A DNA stretch of 64,000 nt, taken from positions 372,001-436,000 of the forward strand of contig NZ_JAILYH010000001.1 in NCBI RefSeq assembly GCF_019793435.1, read 5' to 3'. The notes beneath the pieces were generated by a model, which worked only from the letters and a program-made list of their open reading frames with translations, was not told where the DNA came from and made no database searches. Position 1 is the stretch's first letter. Every line of letters starts with the position of its first letter. Source of the stretch: Rhizobium redzepovicii. Its GTDB lineage: Bacteria; Pseudomonadota; Alphaproteobacteria; Rhizobiales; Rhizobiaceae. Of this stretch, positions 45,005-54,987 are shown in pieces. A program made the position numbers and the translations under genes.

Positions 45005-47509
45005 TCAGCTCGGAAGATATTCCCGGCTCCAGCTCTCGCTGACGTCCCCGCTTGCGAACAACTGGCCAATGTCTGTTTCGCTATAGCCCAGTGCCAACAA
45101 TATCTGTCGCGTCGACCCTCCGTACTTTTCTGCTGGCGGCAACGCAAAGACTTTTGCATCCGCCGGTCTGACACCATAGGGATCGAGATACGTGACCACA
45201 TGACCGCTTGGATGGTCTTTGTAGGTCGAGAAGGAGTAAGTGCCGCGATCAATTCCCGGCTGACCGTCAGCTGACCGGGTCGACGAGGCGCGAATTGTCT
45301 CAATGTTATTACAGATCGACGCGCCGATATCTGCGGCATGGAAGCGCTCGATCCATATGGCCGCAGAAACGGTCGGAATGACGGTCTCAAGCGTTCGTTC
45401 CCATTCGCCGCTCGGCAGGCCAGGTAGCATTTCGAGCCCGGCCACATGCTGAAAACGGGTCAGGTCTTTCCGTGAGGCGGCAATCACGATCCAGGCATCC
45501 TTTGCCTGGTAGAGCTGATGCAAGGCATCATAGCCGCGTGCTGCAGGTCCGGACGGTTCGTTGAACTCCGCTCGTCCGGCATAATCGTAACAAAACGGCA
45601 TCTGGGCGAGAGCGCTGAGTGCGGAGAGCGACGTCCGCGCTCGTCCAGCCTTCCCGGACTTGCGCTTCTGGTAGAGGGCCGCAGCAACCGCGAGCGCCGC
45701 ACCGAAACCACACATCACGTCGATTGTGCCGACATGGGCATGTTCTTCCGGCGTCTGCATCGAGCCGCCGAAACGCAACATGATGCCCGTTGCCGCCTGC
45801 ACGAGATCGTCATAGCCGAGGTAATCGGTGCGCGGCCCGCGACGCACGCCGCCAAAGCAATCAAGCTGGCAAAAAATGGCATCGGGGTTGAGACTGCGGA
45901 GGCCTTCGGCGTCCAGTCCCATGGACTTTACCTGCCGGTCTGTCGCGTTCCACACGATGATGTCCACGGACCGGACAAGCGCTTCGAATACCTTGCGGCC
46001 GTCGGCTGAGCCTATATCCAGAAGAACCGATTGCTTTCCCCGCATGTGGGTCATGCCGAAGATCACCGTGTTCCAGCAATCGAAGAACGGCGTAGCGGGA
46101 TCGATCTTGATGACGTCGGCACCAAAACGCGAGAGATAGGAGACCGAGTGCGGCCCTGCAATCACGTTGCAAAGGTCGAGTACCCTGACACCTTCCAACC
46201 AGCCCGCTTTATCAGCAGGTACTGGCATTGGGTCCGGATGGGTCGGCTCGATGTCCCTCAATGCCGCCAGCGCCGCAGGAAACGCAACATCCCGGCGCGG
46301 GGACGGTGTCAGCATCGCTTCACCGCTTTCCTCAAGCCACGCCATCGGCCCCGGCTGCGTCATGCGGCCATAGACCGGGTCGTCGACTTCGATCATCAGT
46401 CCGGCCGCTTTGGCATGCTCATCGCCGATCCACTCTTTAAGCCATCGATGCGGTGCGCCCGGAAACTGGCCCTCGCCAAATATTATTTCCCATTCCGCCG
46501 CCGTCCGCGTCACGAAGACGCCCTTCATTCTAGCCGTGATCTTGTCGGCCCAGTATTTCGGTAGGGGATACACGCCCAGCGACACGTCTGAAGTCCATTC
46601 GTCAACTGGCAGATAGGTGTCCGGTTCTTCCCGTAGACCTTCGGCGATTAGTTCGTCATAGATGCCGAGGGTTTTGAGACAGCGTTTGGCATGCTGCTTG
46701 TGGCTCGGGCAGACGACGTAGAAGCTTCGACCGTCCTTGCATGGGTAGCTCCGGTAAAACGGATCGAGAAAGGCCTGGAGATCGTCATACGACACATCCA
46801 TCGCCAGCCCAGCAGCCCGGCGGCGTTCGATCTCCTGCTCGCGCTGCGTTTGGTAGCGGAGTGGATAGTCCTCGATCTTGATGGAGTTGTAGGTTAGCCC
46901 CTCCATCACGGCGCTCGCCAGCGGGACTTCAATATGGTCGCCTCTGCCGGTACCCTGTCGGGCCTGCAGCGCCATGGCGGCTGCCGAAACAGCGATCATC
47001 GTTCCGTAGGCCGATGAGAGCGGGAGGGGAGAGAACGACGGGTTCACGCCCATAAGTACGCGGTTCAGCCCCATGTCGGTAAAGACGCCGGATGAGGCTG
47101 CAATGACCGCCTCGAACGCACGCCAGTCGCGCCGCAGCTCGTCGTCGGATGCGAACCCTGGGATCGACACGGTGATCAGATCGGGTCTCGCCGCACGCAA
47201 GGCGGTGAAGTCGATTCCGAGCCGCTTCATCACGCCGGGCCTGAAATTTTCGATGACCACATCGGCCTCAGCCACCAGCGCCAGCGCCTGCTGACGGCCC
47301 TCATCGGACTTGAGGTCGAGCTTCACGAGAAGCTTGTTTCGGTTCAATGTCGCGTTCGCCGGATTGTCCCACAGCGGACCGGACAGTGGATCGACGTGAA
47401 CGACCGTCGCGCCGAAATCACCAAAAATCATGGCAACGGCGGGACCTGCAATATACTGGCCGAAATCGACGACCTTGATGCCGTGGAAGGGCAGCGCTTG
47501 ACGGTTCAT
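45005..47509 (-). CDS. Double-length CaiB/BaiF-family CoA-transferase
   Basis: 834 residues, about twice the usual 400. The first half (about 8-400) begins GIKVVDFGQYIAGPAVAMIFGDFGATVVHVDP and the second (about 435-830) begins GVRVLDLCNVIAGPHSVSYLSRFGADVIKIDP, so two class III CoA-transferase units are fused. These enzymes move CoA between carboxylic acids. ATG 47509 is chosen; an in-frame ATG at 47527 is possible and neither has a strong ribosome site. It follows the GMC oxidase by 38 bases in one operon. The substrate is unknown. Confidence 0.85.
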   Translation of the reverse strand: MNRQALPFHGIKVVDFGQYIAGPAVAMIFGDFGATVVHVDPLSGPLWDNPANATLNRNKLLVKLDLKSDEGRQQALALVAEADVVIENFRPGVMKRLGIDFTALRAARPDLITVSIPGFASDDELRRDWRAFEAVIAASSGVFTDMGLNRVLMGVNPSFSPLPLSSAYGTMIAVSAAAMALQARQGTGRGDHIEVPLASAVMEGLTYNSIKIEDYPLRYQTQREQEIERRRAAGLAMDVSYDDLQAFLDPFYRSYPCKDGRSFYVVCPSHKQHAKRCLKTLGIYDELIAEGLREEPDTYLPVDEWTSDVSLGVYPLPKYWADKITARMKGVFVTRTAAEWEIIFGEGQFPGAPHRWLKEWIGDEHAKAAGLMIEVDDPVYGRMTQPGPMAWLEESGEAMLTPSPRRDVAFPAALAALRDIEPTHPDPMPVPADKAGWLEGVRVLDLCNVIAGPHSVSYLSRFGADVIKIDPATPFFDCWNTVIFGMTHMRGKQSVLLDIGSADGRKVFEALVRSVDIIVWNATDRQVKSMGLDAEGLRSLNPDAIFCQLDCFGGVRRGPRTDYLGYDDLVQAATGIMLRFGGSMQTPEEHAHVGTIDVMCGFGAALAVAAALYQKRKSGKAGRARTSLSALSALAQMPFCYDYAGRAEFNEPSGPAARGYDALHQLYQAKDAWIVIAASRKDLTRFQHVAGLEMLPGLPSGEWERTLETVIPTVSAAIWIERFHAADIGASICNNIETIRASSTRSADGQPGIDRGTYSFSTYKDHPSGHVVTYLDPYGVRPADAKVFALPPAEKYGGSTRQILLALGYSETDIGQLFASGDVSESWSREYLPS

Positions 47510-47547
47510 GGTTTTGTCTCGCTTCATTATGCAAACAGGGCCGAGTT

Positions 47548-49038
47548 TCAGGACGCCACCACTTTGCGGGCGTCCTCCAGGATCATGGACGCCGCCTTCT
47601 CGGCGATCATCAGTGTCGGCGAATTGGTGTTGCCACTGACGATGGTGGGCATGACGCTGGCATCGACCACGCGTAGTCCGTCGATACCGCGTACCTTCAG
47701 ACGGTTGTCCACGACGGCCATCGGATCGCTGTCCGAGCCCATTTTCGCCGTACCCACAGGGTGGAAGATCGTGTTGGCAATGTCACCCGCGAGCTTGACC
47801 AGTTCGTCATAATCCTGGAATTGCGGTCCGGGCTTCCATTCCTGCGGCCTATATTTTTGTAGTGCTGGCATGCTGGCGATGACGCGAACCTGTCTCAGGC
47901 TGTCCACGGCCACCTTCCGGTCCTCTGCCGTCGCCAGATAATTGGGCGCGATCTCCGGAGCGTCTTCCATCCGTGCTGAGGTGATCCGAACGCTGCCGCG
48001 GCTCGTGGGATTGAGATTGCAGACACTGGCGGTCAGGGCCGGAAATCCATGCAACGGTTCTCCAAAGGCATCGAGGCTCAATGGCTGCACATGGTATTCC
48101 ACATTAGCATGCGCTTGAGACGGATCGGACCGGGTAAAGGCACCCAGCTGCGACTTGCGCAGCAGCGCACCCGGCCCGATGCCGGACAGTTGCAGGATTT
48201 GTGGAGAGCCGACGGCTCCCGCCGAGAGGATGACGTCACGGCGGGACGCATACTCGACCTTTTGCCCGCGATGACGAACCGTCACACCTTTGCAGACCTT
48301 CCTTCCGGCTGCCTTGGCATCGATCACAAGACGTTCGACATGCGCCTCGGTCAGGATCGTCAGATTGGCCCGTTTGCGTACGGGGCGTAGGAAAGCCTTG
48401 GAGGCATTCCAGCGCCAGCCGGATCGCTGATTGACTTCGAAATATCCGACACCCTCGTTGTCGCCGCTGTTGAAATCGTCGGTTCTTGGAAACCCTGCTT
48501 CACCTGCAGCATCGGCAAAGGCCTCCAGCACATCCCAGCGAAGGCGCTGCATTTCGATCCGCCATTCACCACCGTGACCATGCGTGTCGGAAAATCGGCT
48601 GTTGCCGCCCGTTTCGGGGTCCGCGCCGCCATCCATGCGGTAATGGTCTTCATGGGCCTTGAAATAGGGCAGAACCTGATCCCATGACCAGCTGGCGTCT
48701 CCAGTTTCTGCAGCCCAGGCATCGTAGTCCCGTGCCTGTCCCCGCATATAGATCATTCCATTGATCGATGAGCTTCCACCAAGCGTCTTGCCTCTGGGAT
48801 AGCGCAGTGAACGGCCGTTCAGACCCGGATCGGGAGCCGTTTTGTAGAGCCAGTCGGTGCGCGGATTGCCGATGCAATAAAGATAGCCGACGGGGATGTG
48901 TATCCAGGGATAGTTGTCCTTCTTGCCTGCTTCCAGAAGGAGGACGCGGCGCGACGGATCGCGGCTCAAGCGGTTGGCGAGCAGGCATCCGGCAGTGCCG
49001 CCGCCAATGACGATGTAATCGAAAGTCCGGTCGTCCAT
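47548..49038 (-). CDS. GMC-family alcohol oxidoreductase (choline dehydrogenase-like)
   Basis: 496 residues from ATG 49038 (GGGA upstream). FAD motif [18 protein letters not shown] near 8-25, GMC signature 1 in [20 protein letters not shown] near 80-99, signature 2 [18 protein letters not shown] near 270, and the C-terminal active-site region [10 protein letters not shown] with [16 protein letters not shown]. It oxidises a primary alcohol to an aldehyde or acid. With the following CoA-transferase, the product may be activated as a CoA thioester. A LysR regulator is divergent. Confidence 0.9.
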   Translation of the reverse strand: MDDRTFDYIVIGGGTAGCLLANRLSRDPSRRVLLLEAGKKDNYPWIHIPVGYLYCIGNPRTDWLYKTAPDPGLNGRSLRYPRGKTLGGSSSINGMIYMRGQARDYDAWAAETGDASWSWDQVLPYFKAHEDHYRMDGGADPETGGNSRFSDTHGHGGEWRIEMQRLRWDVLEAFADAAGEAGFPRTDDFNSGDNEGVGYFEVNQRSGWRWNASKAFLRPVRKRANLTILTEAHVERLVIDAKAAGRKVCKGVTVRHRGQKVEYASRRDVILSAGAVGSPQILQLSGIGPGALLRKSQLGAFTRSDPSQAHANVEYHVQPLSLDAFGEPLHGFPALTASVCNLNPTSRGSVRITSARMEDAPEIAPNYLATAEDRKVAVDSLRQVRVIASMPALQKYRPQEWKPGPQFQDYDELVKLAGDIANTIFHPVGTAKMGSDSDPMAVVDNRLKVRGIDGLRVVDASVMPTIVSGNTNSPTLMIAEKAASMILEDARKVVAS

Positions 49039-49189
49039 TCTTCCCATCCTGCCGTCGCAAACGCGTCTCTCCATGCGCTCTGGATCGCACGAAACGGCCA
49101 CCTCCGAAAAGGCCGGAAAGTTTCATGGGGTCATTACTTTTTTCGATGAGTTTGTTAAAGTAGCCGGTCCCCGGATTGGAGCATAAACA

Positions 49190-50098
49190 ATGCGAGACCT
49201 CCCGCCTCTAAAAGCGCTCCGAGTGTTCGAAAGCTGCGTGCGCCTGCGCAGCTTCACGAAGGCTGCCAGCGAAATGAATGTTGGCCAACCGGCAGTCAGC
49301 CATCAGATTCAGACATTGGAGAAAGATATCGGTCTAAGGCTGTTCGACCGCAATGCCACGGTTGCGACCCCGACGCCTGAGGGTATGGCGTATTACAACC
49401 GAATATCCGTTGCACTAGAGGATATCTCTCGTGCTACGGGTGCCTTGCGGCAGAAAGCCCGCAAACCCGGCCTTACTCTCTCGACCTATCCCGGTATCGC
49501 AATGTTCTGGCTGATGCCCAGGCTCTCGAAGTTGAAGCAGAGCGAACCCGACCTTGCTGTCAGGGTGACGACGGCGGAACGCGACAGCGACATTCCCCTC
49601 AATGATGTCGATTGTGCCATTCTCTTTGGTGATGGACACTGGGCGGGCCAGACAAGTCACCTGCTCATGCCGGAAGTGGTAGTGCCAGTCGCCGCGCCGT
49701 CACTCGCCTGTCGACTGCTGGACCAGCCACGATCAGCGCTACTTGAGAATGGTCCGCTTATTCACTTGGAGGACCGCGATCAAAGGTGGTTCAGCTGGCA
49801 AGACTGGCGCGAGGCGCGTGCTCCGGGCTCCGCCGTCATCGACGGTGGAATTGAGGTGACAAATCACGGCATCGCAATCCACGAGACGCTCATGGGCCAC
49901 GGCATAGCGCTCGGATGGAAGGGTGTCATCGATGAGTTGCTCGCCAATGGACTGTTAGTCACACTGGACGACGAACCTCTCGTCTCTGACAGGGGCTATT
50001 ACCTCGTAGGACCGGCCGCCTTCTTCAACTCGCGCATTGGTGCCAGGCTGCTGGCGGCACTGACAGCGGGCTTGACATATCACTTCAAGCGACCGTAG
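49190..50098 (+). CDS. LysR-family regulator (GcvA-like)
   Basis: 302 residues. N-terminal HTH LPPLKALRVFESCVRLRSFTKAASEMNVGQPAVSHQIQTLEKDIG is of the GcvA subgroup; the rest is the periplasmic-binding-like effector domain. GGAG lies eight bases before the ATG. It is divergent from the GMC oxidase/CoA-transferase pair and most likely its activator. No clear T-N11-A palindrome was fixed in the 151-base gap. Confidence 0.88.
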   Translation: MRDLPPLKALRVFESCVRLRSFTKAASEMNVGQPAVSHQIQTLEKDIGLRLFDRNATVATPTPEGMAYYNRISVALEDISRATGALRQKARKPGLTLSTYPGIAMFWLMPRLSKLKQSEPDLAVRVTTAERDSDIPLNDVDCAILFGDGHWAGQTSHLLMPEVVVPVAAPSLACRLLDQPRSALLENGPLIHLEDRDQRWFSWQDWREARAPGSAVIDGGIEVTNHGIAIHETLMGHGIALGWKGVIDELLANGLLVTLDDEPLVSDRGYYLVGPAAFFNSRIGARLLAALTAGLTYHFKRP

Positions 50099-50319
50099 CT
50101 AAATGTCCGCTTAGGGGATAACTCCGCCATGGCTCAGATGCGCCGAAAGCCTAAGTCCGGGCGAAGCCAGGTGCCCCCAGCTTGCGGGCGGTGGATTCGC
50201 AGCAGCCAGTAGGTCAACCGGTCGCCCGACGCGGTCAACACGGAAGCCGCGTGCCGGCTCCCTGTCCAATAGCATGGCGGCGTCCCGCAGCTCGAGCCTT
50301 CGATGCTGCGGGTCGTCAA

Positions 50320-50505
50320 TCAAGCCTCGGATTTCAACTTGCCGCCGACCGCCCAGGAATCCTTGGCGATCTCCGTTATCAGGATTTCCACCGATTCCGG
50401 CGGGCATGCCAGCGTTTCGACGGCGGCCTTGGTCGCTTCGCGGGCGAAGGCGCGTTTCTGATCGTCGGTGCGGCCGGGATGCATCTGCAGGTGAAGAATA
50501 GGCAT
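50320..50505 (-). CDS. 4-oxalocrotonate tautomerase family protein
   Basis: 61 residues, the normal size of the 4-OT family. After Met removal the catalytic Pro1 is at the N-terminus (M-PILHLQMHPGRTDDQKRAFA), and AVETLACPPESVEILITEI is the second helix-strand unit. AAGGAG precedes the start. It interconverts keto and enol acids in aromatic breakdown or acts as a promiscuous dehalogenase. A LysR gene is divergent. The 221 bases between its stop and the previous gene show no supportable gene. Confidence 0.85.
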   Translation of the reverse strand: MPILHLQMHPGRTDDQKRAFAREATKAAVETLACPPESVEILITEIAKDSWAVGGKLKSEA

Positions 50506-50631
50506 GTTTTCTCCTTGGTCATGTTGGCAATGTCCGTCGCCTTTGGCGCGGGCATGACCACCATGTTGCAAATGCTGAGGTTGATAAATAGGCTCTGGGT
50601 ATCGTCATTCAAAACCAACAGGTAGGCAATC

Positions 50632-51516
50632 ATGGACAAGCTGGCCGGCATGGCGATGTTCGTCCGGGTCATCGACAACGGCAGTTTCGCGGCCGCCGCG
50701 GAGATCGCGCAAGTGTCGCCTGCCATGGTCGCCAAGCACATCAAGACCATCGAGACCCGGCTCGGGGCGAAGCTGATCCATCGCACCACGCGCCGCCATC
50801 AACTGACGGAGGTCGGCCAGCTCTATTACGAGCGCTGCAAACGCGCGCTGTCCGAAGTGGCGCTGGCCGAGGCTTCGGCGAGCGAGCTGCAATCGGCGCC
50901 GCGCGGCCGGCTTCGCGTGGTGGCACCCGTCAGCTTCGGGACGCAGATCCTGGTGCCGGCGCTGATCGATTACCAGAACGCCTATCCCGACGTCAGCATC
51001 GAGCTGTCGCTCGACAACAATGTCCATGACCTCGTCGGCGAGGGCTTCGAACTCGGCATCCACATCGGCCCGCTCTCCGACGACAGCCTGGTCGCCCGCC
51101 CGCTCACGCCCTACCGGCGGATTCTCGCTGCTTCGCCGGATTACCTTGCCCGCCATGGCCGGCCGGCTTCGCCCGAGGCACTGACCAACCATCTCTGCCT
51201 CGGCCATTCCTATTGGCGTATGCAGGATCGCTGGCATCTGGTCGGGCCGGGAGGCGAACTGCGTGACGTGTTAATCTCCGGAAAATTCTCCACCAACCAG
51301 GGGGCAGCCCTTCGCATGGCCGCGCTCAGCGGCGCAGGAATCGTTCTCCAGCCGGAACTGCTGCTCGCCACCGATATCGCCGAGGGACGGCTCGAGCAGG
51401 TGCTGCCGGAATGGTCCTACAAGCCTGTTCCGATGTCCCTCGTCTACGCGCCGAACCGCCGGCCGACAGCGATGCTGCGGACGGTGATCGATTTCCTGGT
51501 GGAACGGTTTGGCTAG
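50632..51516 (+). CDS. LysR-family transcriptional regulator
   Basis: 294 residues. HTH at MAMFVRVIDNGSFAAAAEIAQVSPAMVAKHIKTIETRLGAKLIHRTTRRHQLTEVG, effector domain after about 90 (PRGRLRVVAPVSFGTQILVPALIDYQ). It belongs to the large CrgA-like group of LysR regulators. It is divergent from the tautomerase gene and may regulate it. A decayed gene fragment begins eight bases after its stop. Confidence 0.9.
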   Translation: MDKLAGMAMFVRVIDNGSFAAAAEIAQVSPAMVAKHIKTIETRLGAKLIHRTTRRHQLTEVGQLYYERCKRALSEVALAEASASELQSAPRGRLRVVAPVSFGTQILVPALIDYQNAYPDVSIELSLDNNVHDLVGEGFELGIHIGPLSDDSLVARPLTPYRRILAASPDYLARHGRPASPEALTNHLCLGHSYWRMQDRWHLVGPGGELRDVLISGKFSTNQGAALRMAALSGAGIVLQPELLLATDIAEGRLEQVLPEWSYKPVPMSLVYAPNRRPTAMLRTVIDFLVERFG

Positions 51517-51524
51517 TGAAGCTC

Positions 51525-51722
51525 GGTCGAGGCCGACGGCCGTTACAGTGCGGAGGCCTATAAGCTCGCGCTCTCAGCCTACAAGTCGATCTTTTCTGAT
51601 CTCGAGGCGCTGTCGGCGCACGGCTTCGTGGACATTTGCCTTCGAGACAGTGCCGGCAGGAAGTTATTCGCTGGAGCACGTCCGGCGGCGGCATCTTCCG
51701 GATTACCGCCGAATTGCGTGAA
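51525..51722 (+). pseudogene. Decayed 3' end of a pseudokinase/FGE-like gene
   Basis: A degraded copy of the end of the gene at 35852-38257. GGCCGACGGCCGTTACAG, then GAGGCCTATAAGCTCGC and GATCTCGAGGCGCTGTCGGC match the region near 37625-37715. TGCCGGCAGGAAGTTATTCG matches near 37757, after which a deletion jumps to GGCGGCATCTTCCGG and GCCGAATTGCG.TGA of the gene's last codons (near 38222-38257). About 440 bases are lost at the jump. Weak likeness to the sequence after the intact gene continues to about 51780. Confidence 0.75.
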
Positions 51723-52403
51723 CGATCCGAAGGGTGAGAGCGGAACGGGAAAGCGGAATGCCGCATACACCGGGGCGGCATCATTTCGAGATTCGGGATC
51801 AAGTGGCATTGCGGGGCTATGGCCACTACACGCCACAGACGGCTGCGGGCAATTTCCGCTTTACGCGCCAGAAGCGGATGTGGCTCTCGCTCGAGGGGTG
51901 ACCGATTTGTGGCCGAAGAATGAACCCGCTGCGCGCGGGAGGGCGTCTTGCAGTGTGCTGCGGCGCAGGGGCGAGTGGTGGCGAGATCGGTGATGTAACC
52001 AGGCGGCTCTCCAGAATAGCTGGTGCTCATACCGTCGGTCGTCTTCCCGGTCGGGAAGTTTAGCAACAAACGAGCGTTCTCTCACCGAACGGCAAGACCG
52101 CTATCGGCGGATACGTCTATCTTTGACTGTAGCTATCGGGCGTTCATTAGCGAATCCTGATGTTTGCCCTCGCCACGAACGCACATAAGGCGTACGTTTG
52201 CAGGTCGCTGGCTGGGACCTGATGGAGCCAGCGACTGAGAGCGGGAGGCGCCGCCTTAAGACATGGCGTGCTTCTAACTCGCCTCGTTCCGAGCGCTCTC
52301 AAGACTGCCCGCCTCGGCCGGCCTCTCCTTTGTGCGATTCCGGCCGCTGTGACTTTTATGCCTGGAGGAGAAATCAGCCTTTCACACTGGAGGAGAAACC
52401 ATC
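51723..52403. other. 681-base gap, decayed DNA
   Basis: No frame has a ribosome site or coding composition. The first 60 bases look like a diverged copy of the sequence downstream of the intact pseudokinase gene. The last 40 bases hold two GGAGGAGAAA boxes, the second of which serves the sulfite-oxidase-like gene. Confidence 0.45.
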
Positions 52404-53570
52404 ATGTATGATCTTGCACGCCGCGAATTCATCGTTCAAGGCAGCGCAGCCGTCGCCGCACTGGCGGTCTTCACTTCACAGTTTGCCCAAGCCTTTCCAA
52501 GCCGGGCGGGTGAGACCGTGATCCCGTGGCTAGACCAGCCGCAGCCCAATCCCGTTCCGGCGGTCATCCAGAGCCAGCTTGTCTGGGAGGATATGGATTC
52601 ATGGGTGACACCAAATGAGAAGTTCTTCAGCATCGCCCATTTTGATCGGCCAACCATTGATGCGAATGCCTGGAAACTGGAAATCGAAGGGTTAGTGAAG
52701 AAGCCTCTAAGCCTGTCGCTTGCCGACCTCAAGGCACGGCCGCGCCAGGAGGTGGTTTTCACGGTGGAATGTTCGGGCAATCACGGTTTTCCATTTTTTA
52801 CCGGCGGCATTGGCAATGCCCGCTGGGCTGGCACACCGCTCGCCGCCATACTTGAAGAGGCAGGCGTGAAGGAAAACGGCATCGAAGTTGTTTTTTGGGG
52901 CACTGATGTCGGCGACATCGCTCTCAAGGACGATAATCGCGACGTCAAGATGCATCAGAATTTCGCCCGCAGCATGTCGCTCGCCGATGCGATGAGCCCC
53001 AATAACATCCTCTGCTACGAGATGAATGGGGTCGCCCTGCCGCCACCCAACGGTTCCCCGGTGCGGCTCATCGCACCCGGCTGGTATGGCATAGCCAACG
53101 TCAAGTGGCTCAAGCGCATCGAGATACGCAACACGCGCTTCATGAGTCTGTTGATGGGACGAGACTATGTCACCATCCGCGAAGAAGAGCACAATGGTGA
53201 GACCGTGTGGGCCGAGACCTCGGTCGGCCGTGCATTGCTGAAGTCCGCGCCTGCCAGAGTGACGCGTAGCGATGGCGGATACCGGATCAGCGGTGCAGCG
53301 TGGGGCGCTCCAATCGCCAAGGTCGAAGTGAAGGTTGATGATGGCCCATGGCTTGAAGCGACGATCGACCATGGTGAAGAAGCTGAATTCGCTTGGAAGG
53401 TGTGGTATCTCGACTGGAAAGACCCATCAAAGGGCGAGCACACGGTCACCTCGCGCGCCACTGACATGGCGGGACAAATCCAGCCTGCCATGGATGATCC
53501 CTGGATTACCAAGAAACATACTTACTGGGAAAGCAACGGCCAGGTCACGCGCCGCATCGGCATTGCTTGA
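52404..53570 (+). CDS. Tat-exported sulfite-oxidase-family molybdoenzyme
   Basis: 388 residues. A twin-arginine signal (ARREFIVQGSAAVAALAVF) directs export of the folded protein. The molybdenum-cofactor domain (about 55-270) holds the Mo-ligating Cys in TVECSGNHG near 125 and the cofactor-contact run GSPVRLIAPGWYGIANVKW near 217. A Mo-co dimerisation domain follows (about 285-385). It resembles SorA/SoxC-type sulfite dehydrogenases. No cytochrome or SorB subunit is adjacent, so the electron acceptor is unknown. Confidence 0.85.
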   Translation: MYDLARREFIVQGSAAVAALAVFTSQFAQAFPSRAGETVIPWLDQPQPNPVPAVIQSQLVWEDMDSWVTPNEKFFSIAHFDRPTIDANAWKLEIEGLVKKPLSLSLADLKARPRQEVVFTVECSGNHGFPFFTGGIGNARWAGTPLAAILEEAGVKENGIEVVFWGTDVGDIALKDDNRDVKMHQNFARSMSLADAMSPNNILCYEMNGVALPPPNGSPVRLIAPGWYGIANVKWLKRIEIRNTRFMSLLMGRDYVTIREEEHNGETVWAETSVGRALLKSAPARVTRSDGGYRISGAAWGAPIAKVEVKVDDGPWLEATIDHGEEAEFAWKVWYLDWKDPSKGEHTVTSRATDMAGQIQPAMDDPWITKKHTYWESNGQVTRRIGIA

Positions 53571-53922
53571 GAAGGTCTACGAGCCGGCCATACACCTCAA
53601 GGAGGACCGATTTGACCTCATGCCGAACATGGGGTCATTTCGTCATTGCTGTCGAGCAAGCGTATTTCGCGTGCGCGGGACGAACTTCCGCTTTTAGGCG
53701 CGAAGCAGTCTTTAAGTGATCCAACCTTGGATGGCTTCCTTGGGCCGAAAGCGACGAATTGTCTCGGCGGAAAGTGCCCGAAGCGGGCACACCCATTGTT
53801 CTCCAGGTCATACCGATAGAAATCGCGGATAGCCATCGCATTTGCCGGTGATGGAAGGTGATCCCAATCTGGGAAATTGTCGTTATCGTCCGGATAAGAC
53901 TTGCACCACAGCAGCCTCGGCC
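53571..53922. other. 352-base gap, no gene supported
   Basis: On the minus strand a frame overlapping the SDR stop reads CKSYPDDNDNFPDWDHLPSP and DFYRYDLENNGCARFGH (about 53760-53910). It looks peptide-like but has no start signal and matches nothing I recognise, so it may be a remnant. Confidence 0.35.
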
Positions 53923-54693
53923 TCAGGCGACGGACCATCCACCGTCCACCAGCAGGTTGGCGCCGGTAATCAGGCTCGCAGCCGGCGATGCCAGGAAGAC
54001 GACGGCACCCACCACATCATCGGTTTCACCGATCCGGCCGAGTGGAATGTGATCGAGCGTCGCTTTGCGATTGTCGGCATCGGAGAGAAAAGGTGCTGTA
54101 CCATCGGTGTGGATGAAGGTCGGCGATACGGTGTTCACGGTGATATTATAGGCTGCCCATTCGGCGGCAAGGCAGCGCGTCAGGTGATTGATTGCCGCCT
54201 TGCTCATGCAATAGATGGCCTCGCCGCGCAGCGCCACGGTGCCGGCCTGTGAGCTGATGTTGATGATCCGGCCGCCATTGCGCTTGATCATCTGACGCCC
54301 CACTGCCTGCGTCATCAGAAAGGTGCCCTTGATGTTGACATCGAGGATCTCGTCAAGGTCCTTCTCCTCAACGAGTTCCGCAAGATTGCCGGGAGCCACA
54401 CCGACATTGTTGATGAGGACGTCGATCCGGCCGAATGTACCAAGCGCTGCATCGACGGCTTGGGCGATATGGGCCTTGTTGGGAATATCCAGTTCAACAG
54501 CGAGAATTTTTCGTCCCAGCCCCTCGAGTTCGGCAACCAGTCCCGCCGACGCCGCGACATCGCGGACCCCCAGAACAATATCGGAGCCCGCTGCGGCACA
54601 GGCAAGCGCGCAAGCTCGACCGATCCCACGGCTCGCTCCCGTCACCAAAGTCACCTTGCCCTCAAGGCTGAAGTCCGGCGCATTCTTCTGCAT
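53923..54693 (-). CDS. SDR-family NAD(P)-dependent oxidoreductase
   Basis: 256 residues. Cofactor motif TGASRGIG near 18-25, NNVGVAPG near 94, catalytic Ser in NISSQAG near 146 and YCMSKAA near 160. GRIGETDDVVGAVVFLASPAASLITGANLLVDGGWS is the standard classical-SDR C-terminus. GGGAGG precedes the ATG. It resembles gluconate 5-dehydrogenase-like or 3-oxoacyl-reductase-like SDRs; the substrate cannot be told and neighbours do not help. Confidence 0.88.
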   Translation of the reverse strand: MQKNAPDFSLEGKVTLVTGASRGIGRACALACAAAGSDIVLGVRDVAASAGLVAELEGLGRKILAVELDIPNKAHIAQAVDAALGTFGRIDVLINNVGVAPGNLAELVEEKDLDEILDVNIKGTFLMTQAVGRQMIKRNGGRIINISSQAGTVALRGEAIYCMSKAAINHLTRCLAAEWAAYNITVNTVSPTFIHTDGTAPFLSDADNRKATLDHIPLGRIGETDDVVGAVVFLASPAASLITGANLLVDGGWSVA

Positions 54694-54800
54694 GATCGTG
54701 CCTCCCTCGATGACATCAATTTATGACAGGGTCGCCGGGCGGATGCCAGATATTCCACAAATCACGGGGGTCGGAGAATGCAGCGCCAGGGTTCAAGAGA

Positions 54801-54847
54801 GCCCTCATCCTGACGCGCCCCGCAGGGGCCTCGAAGGACGAGGCGGG
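54801..54847. repeat. Intergenic hairpin of the CTCATCCTGA type
   Basis: CCCTCATCCTGACGCGCCCC, then GCAGGGGCCTCGAAGGACGAGGCGGG, forms an imperfect stem. A relative lies at 56952-57080, where CATCCTGAGGTG and AGGGCCTCGAA recur. It belongs to a common rhizobial intergenic repeat type. Confidence 0.6.
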
Positions 54848-54987
54848 TGTGCCGACATCAGGCGCAACAAACCCAATCGCTGCCGGCTTCGCCCACAAGC
54901 AGACATGCCGTTTTGGCAGCTTTGCTAGTTGCGGCGCTTCGATGGGTGTAGACTGCCGGCACGATTGCATGGTCATGCAAGGCAACG

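Noticed and set aside
50111..50407. 98-codon minus-strand frame next to the tautomerase
   Set aside because: Reads DDPQHRRLELRDAAMLLD and similar, but has no ribosome site and overlaps the tautomerase gene; too little to support a gene.
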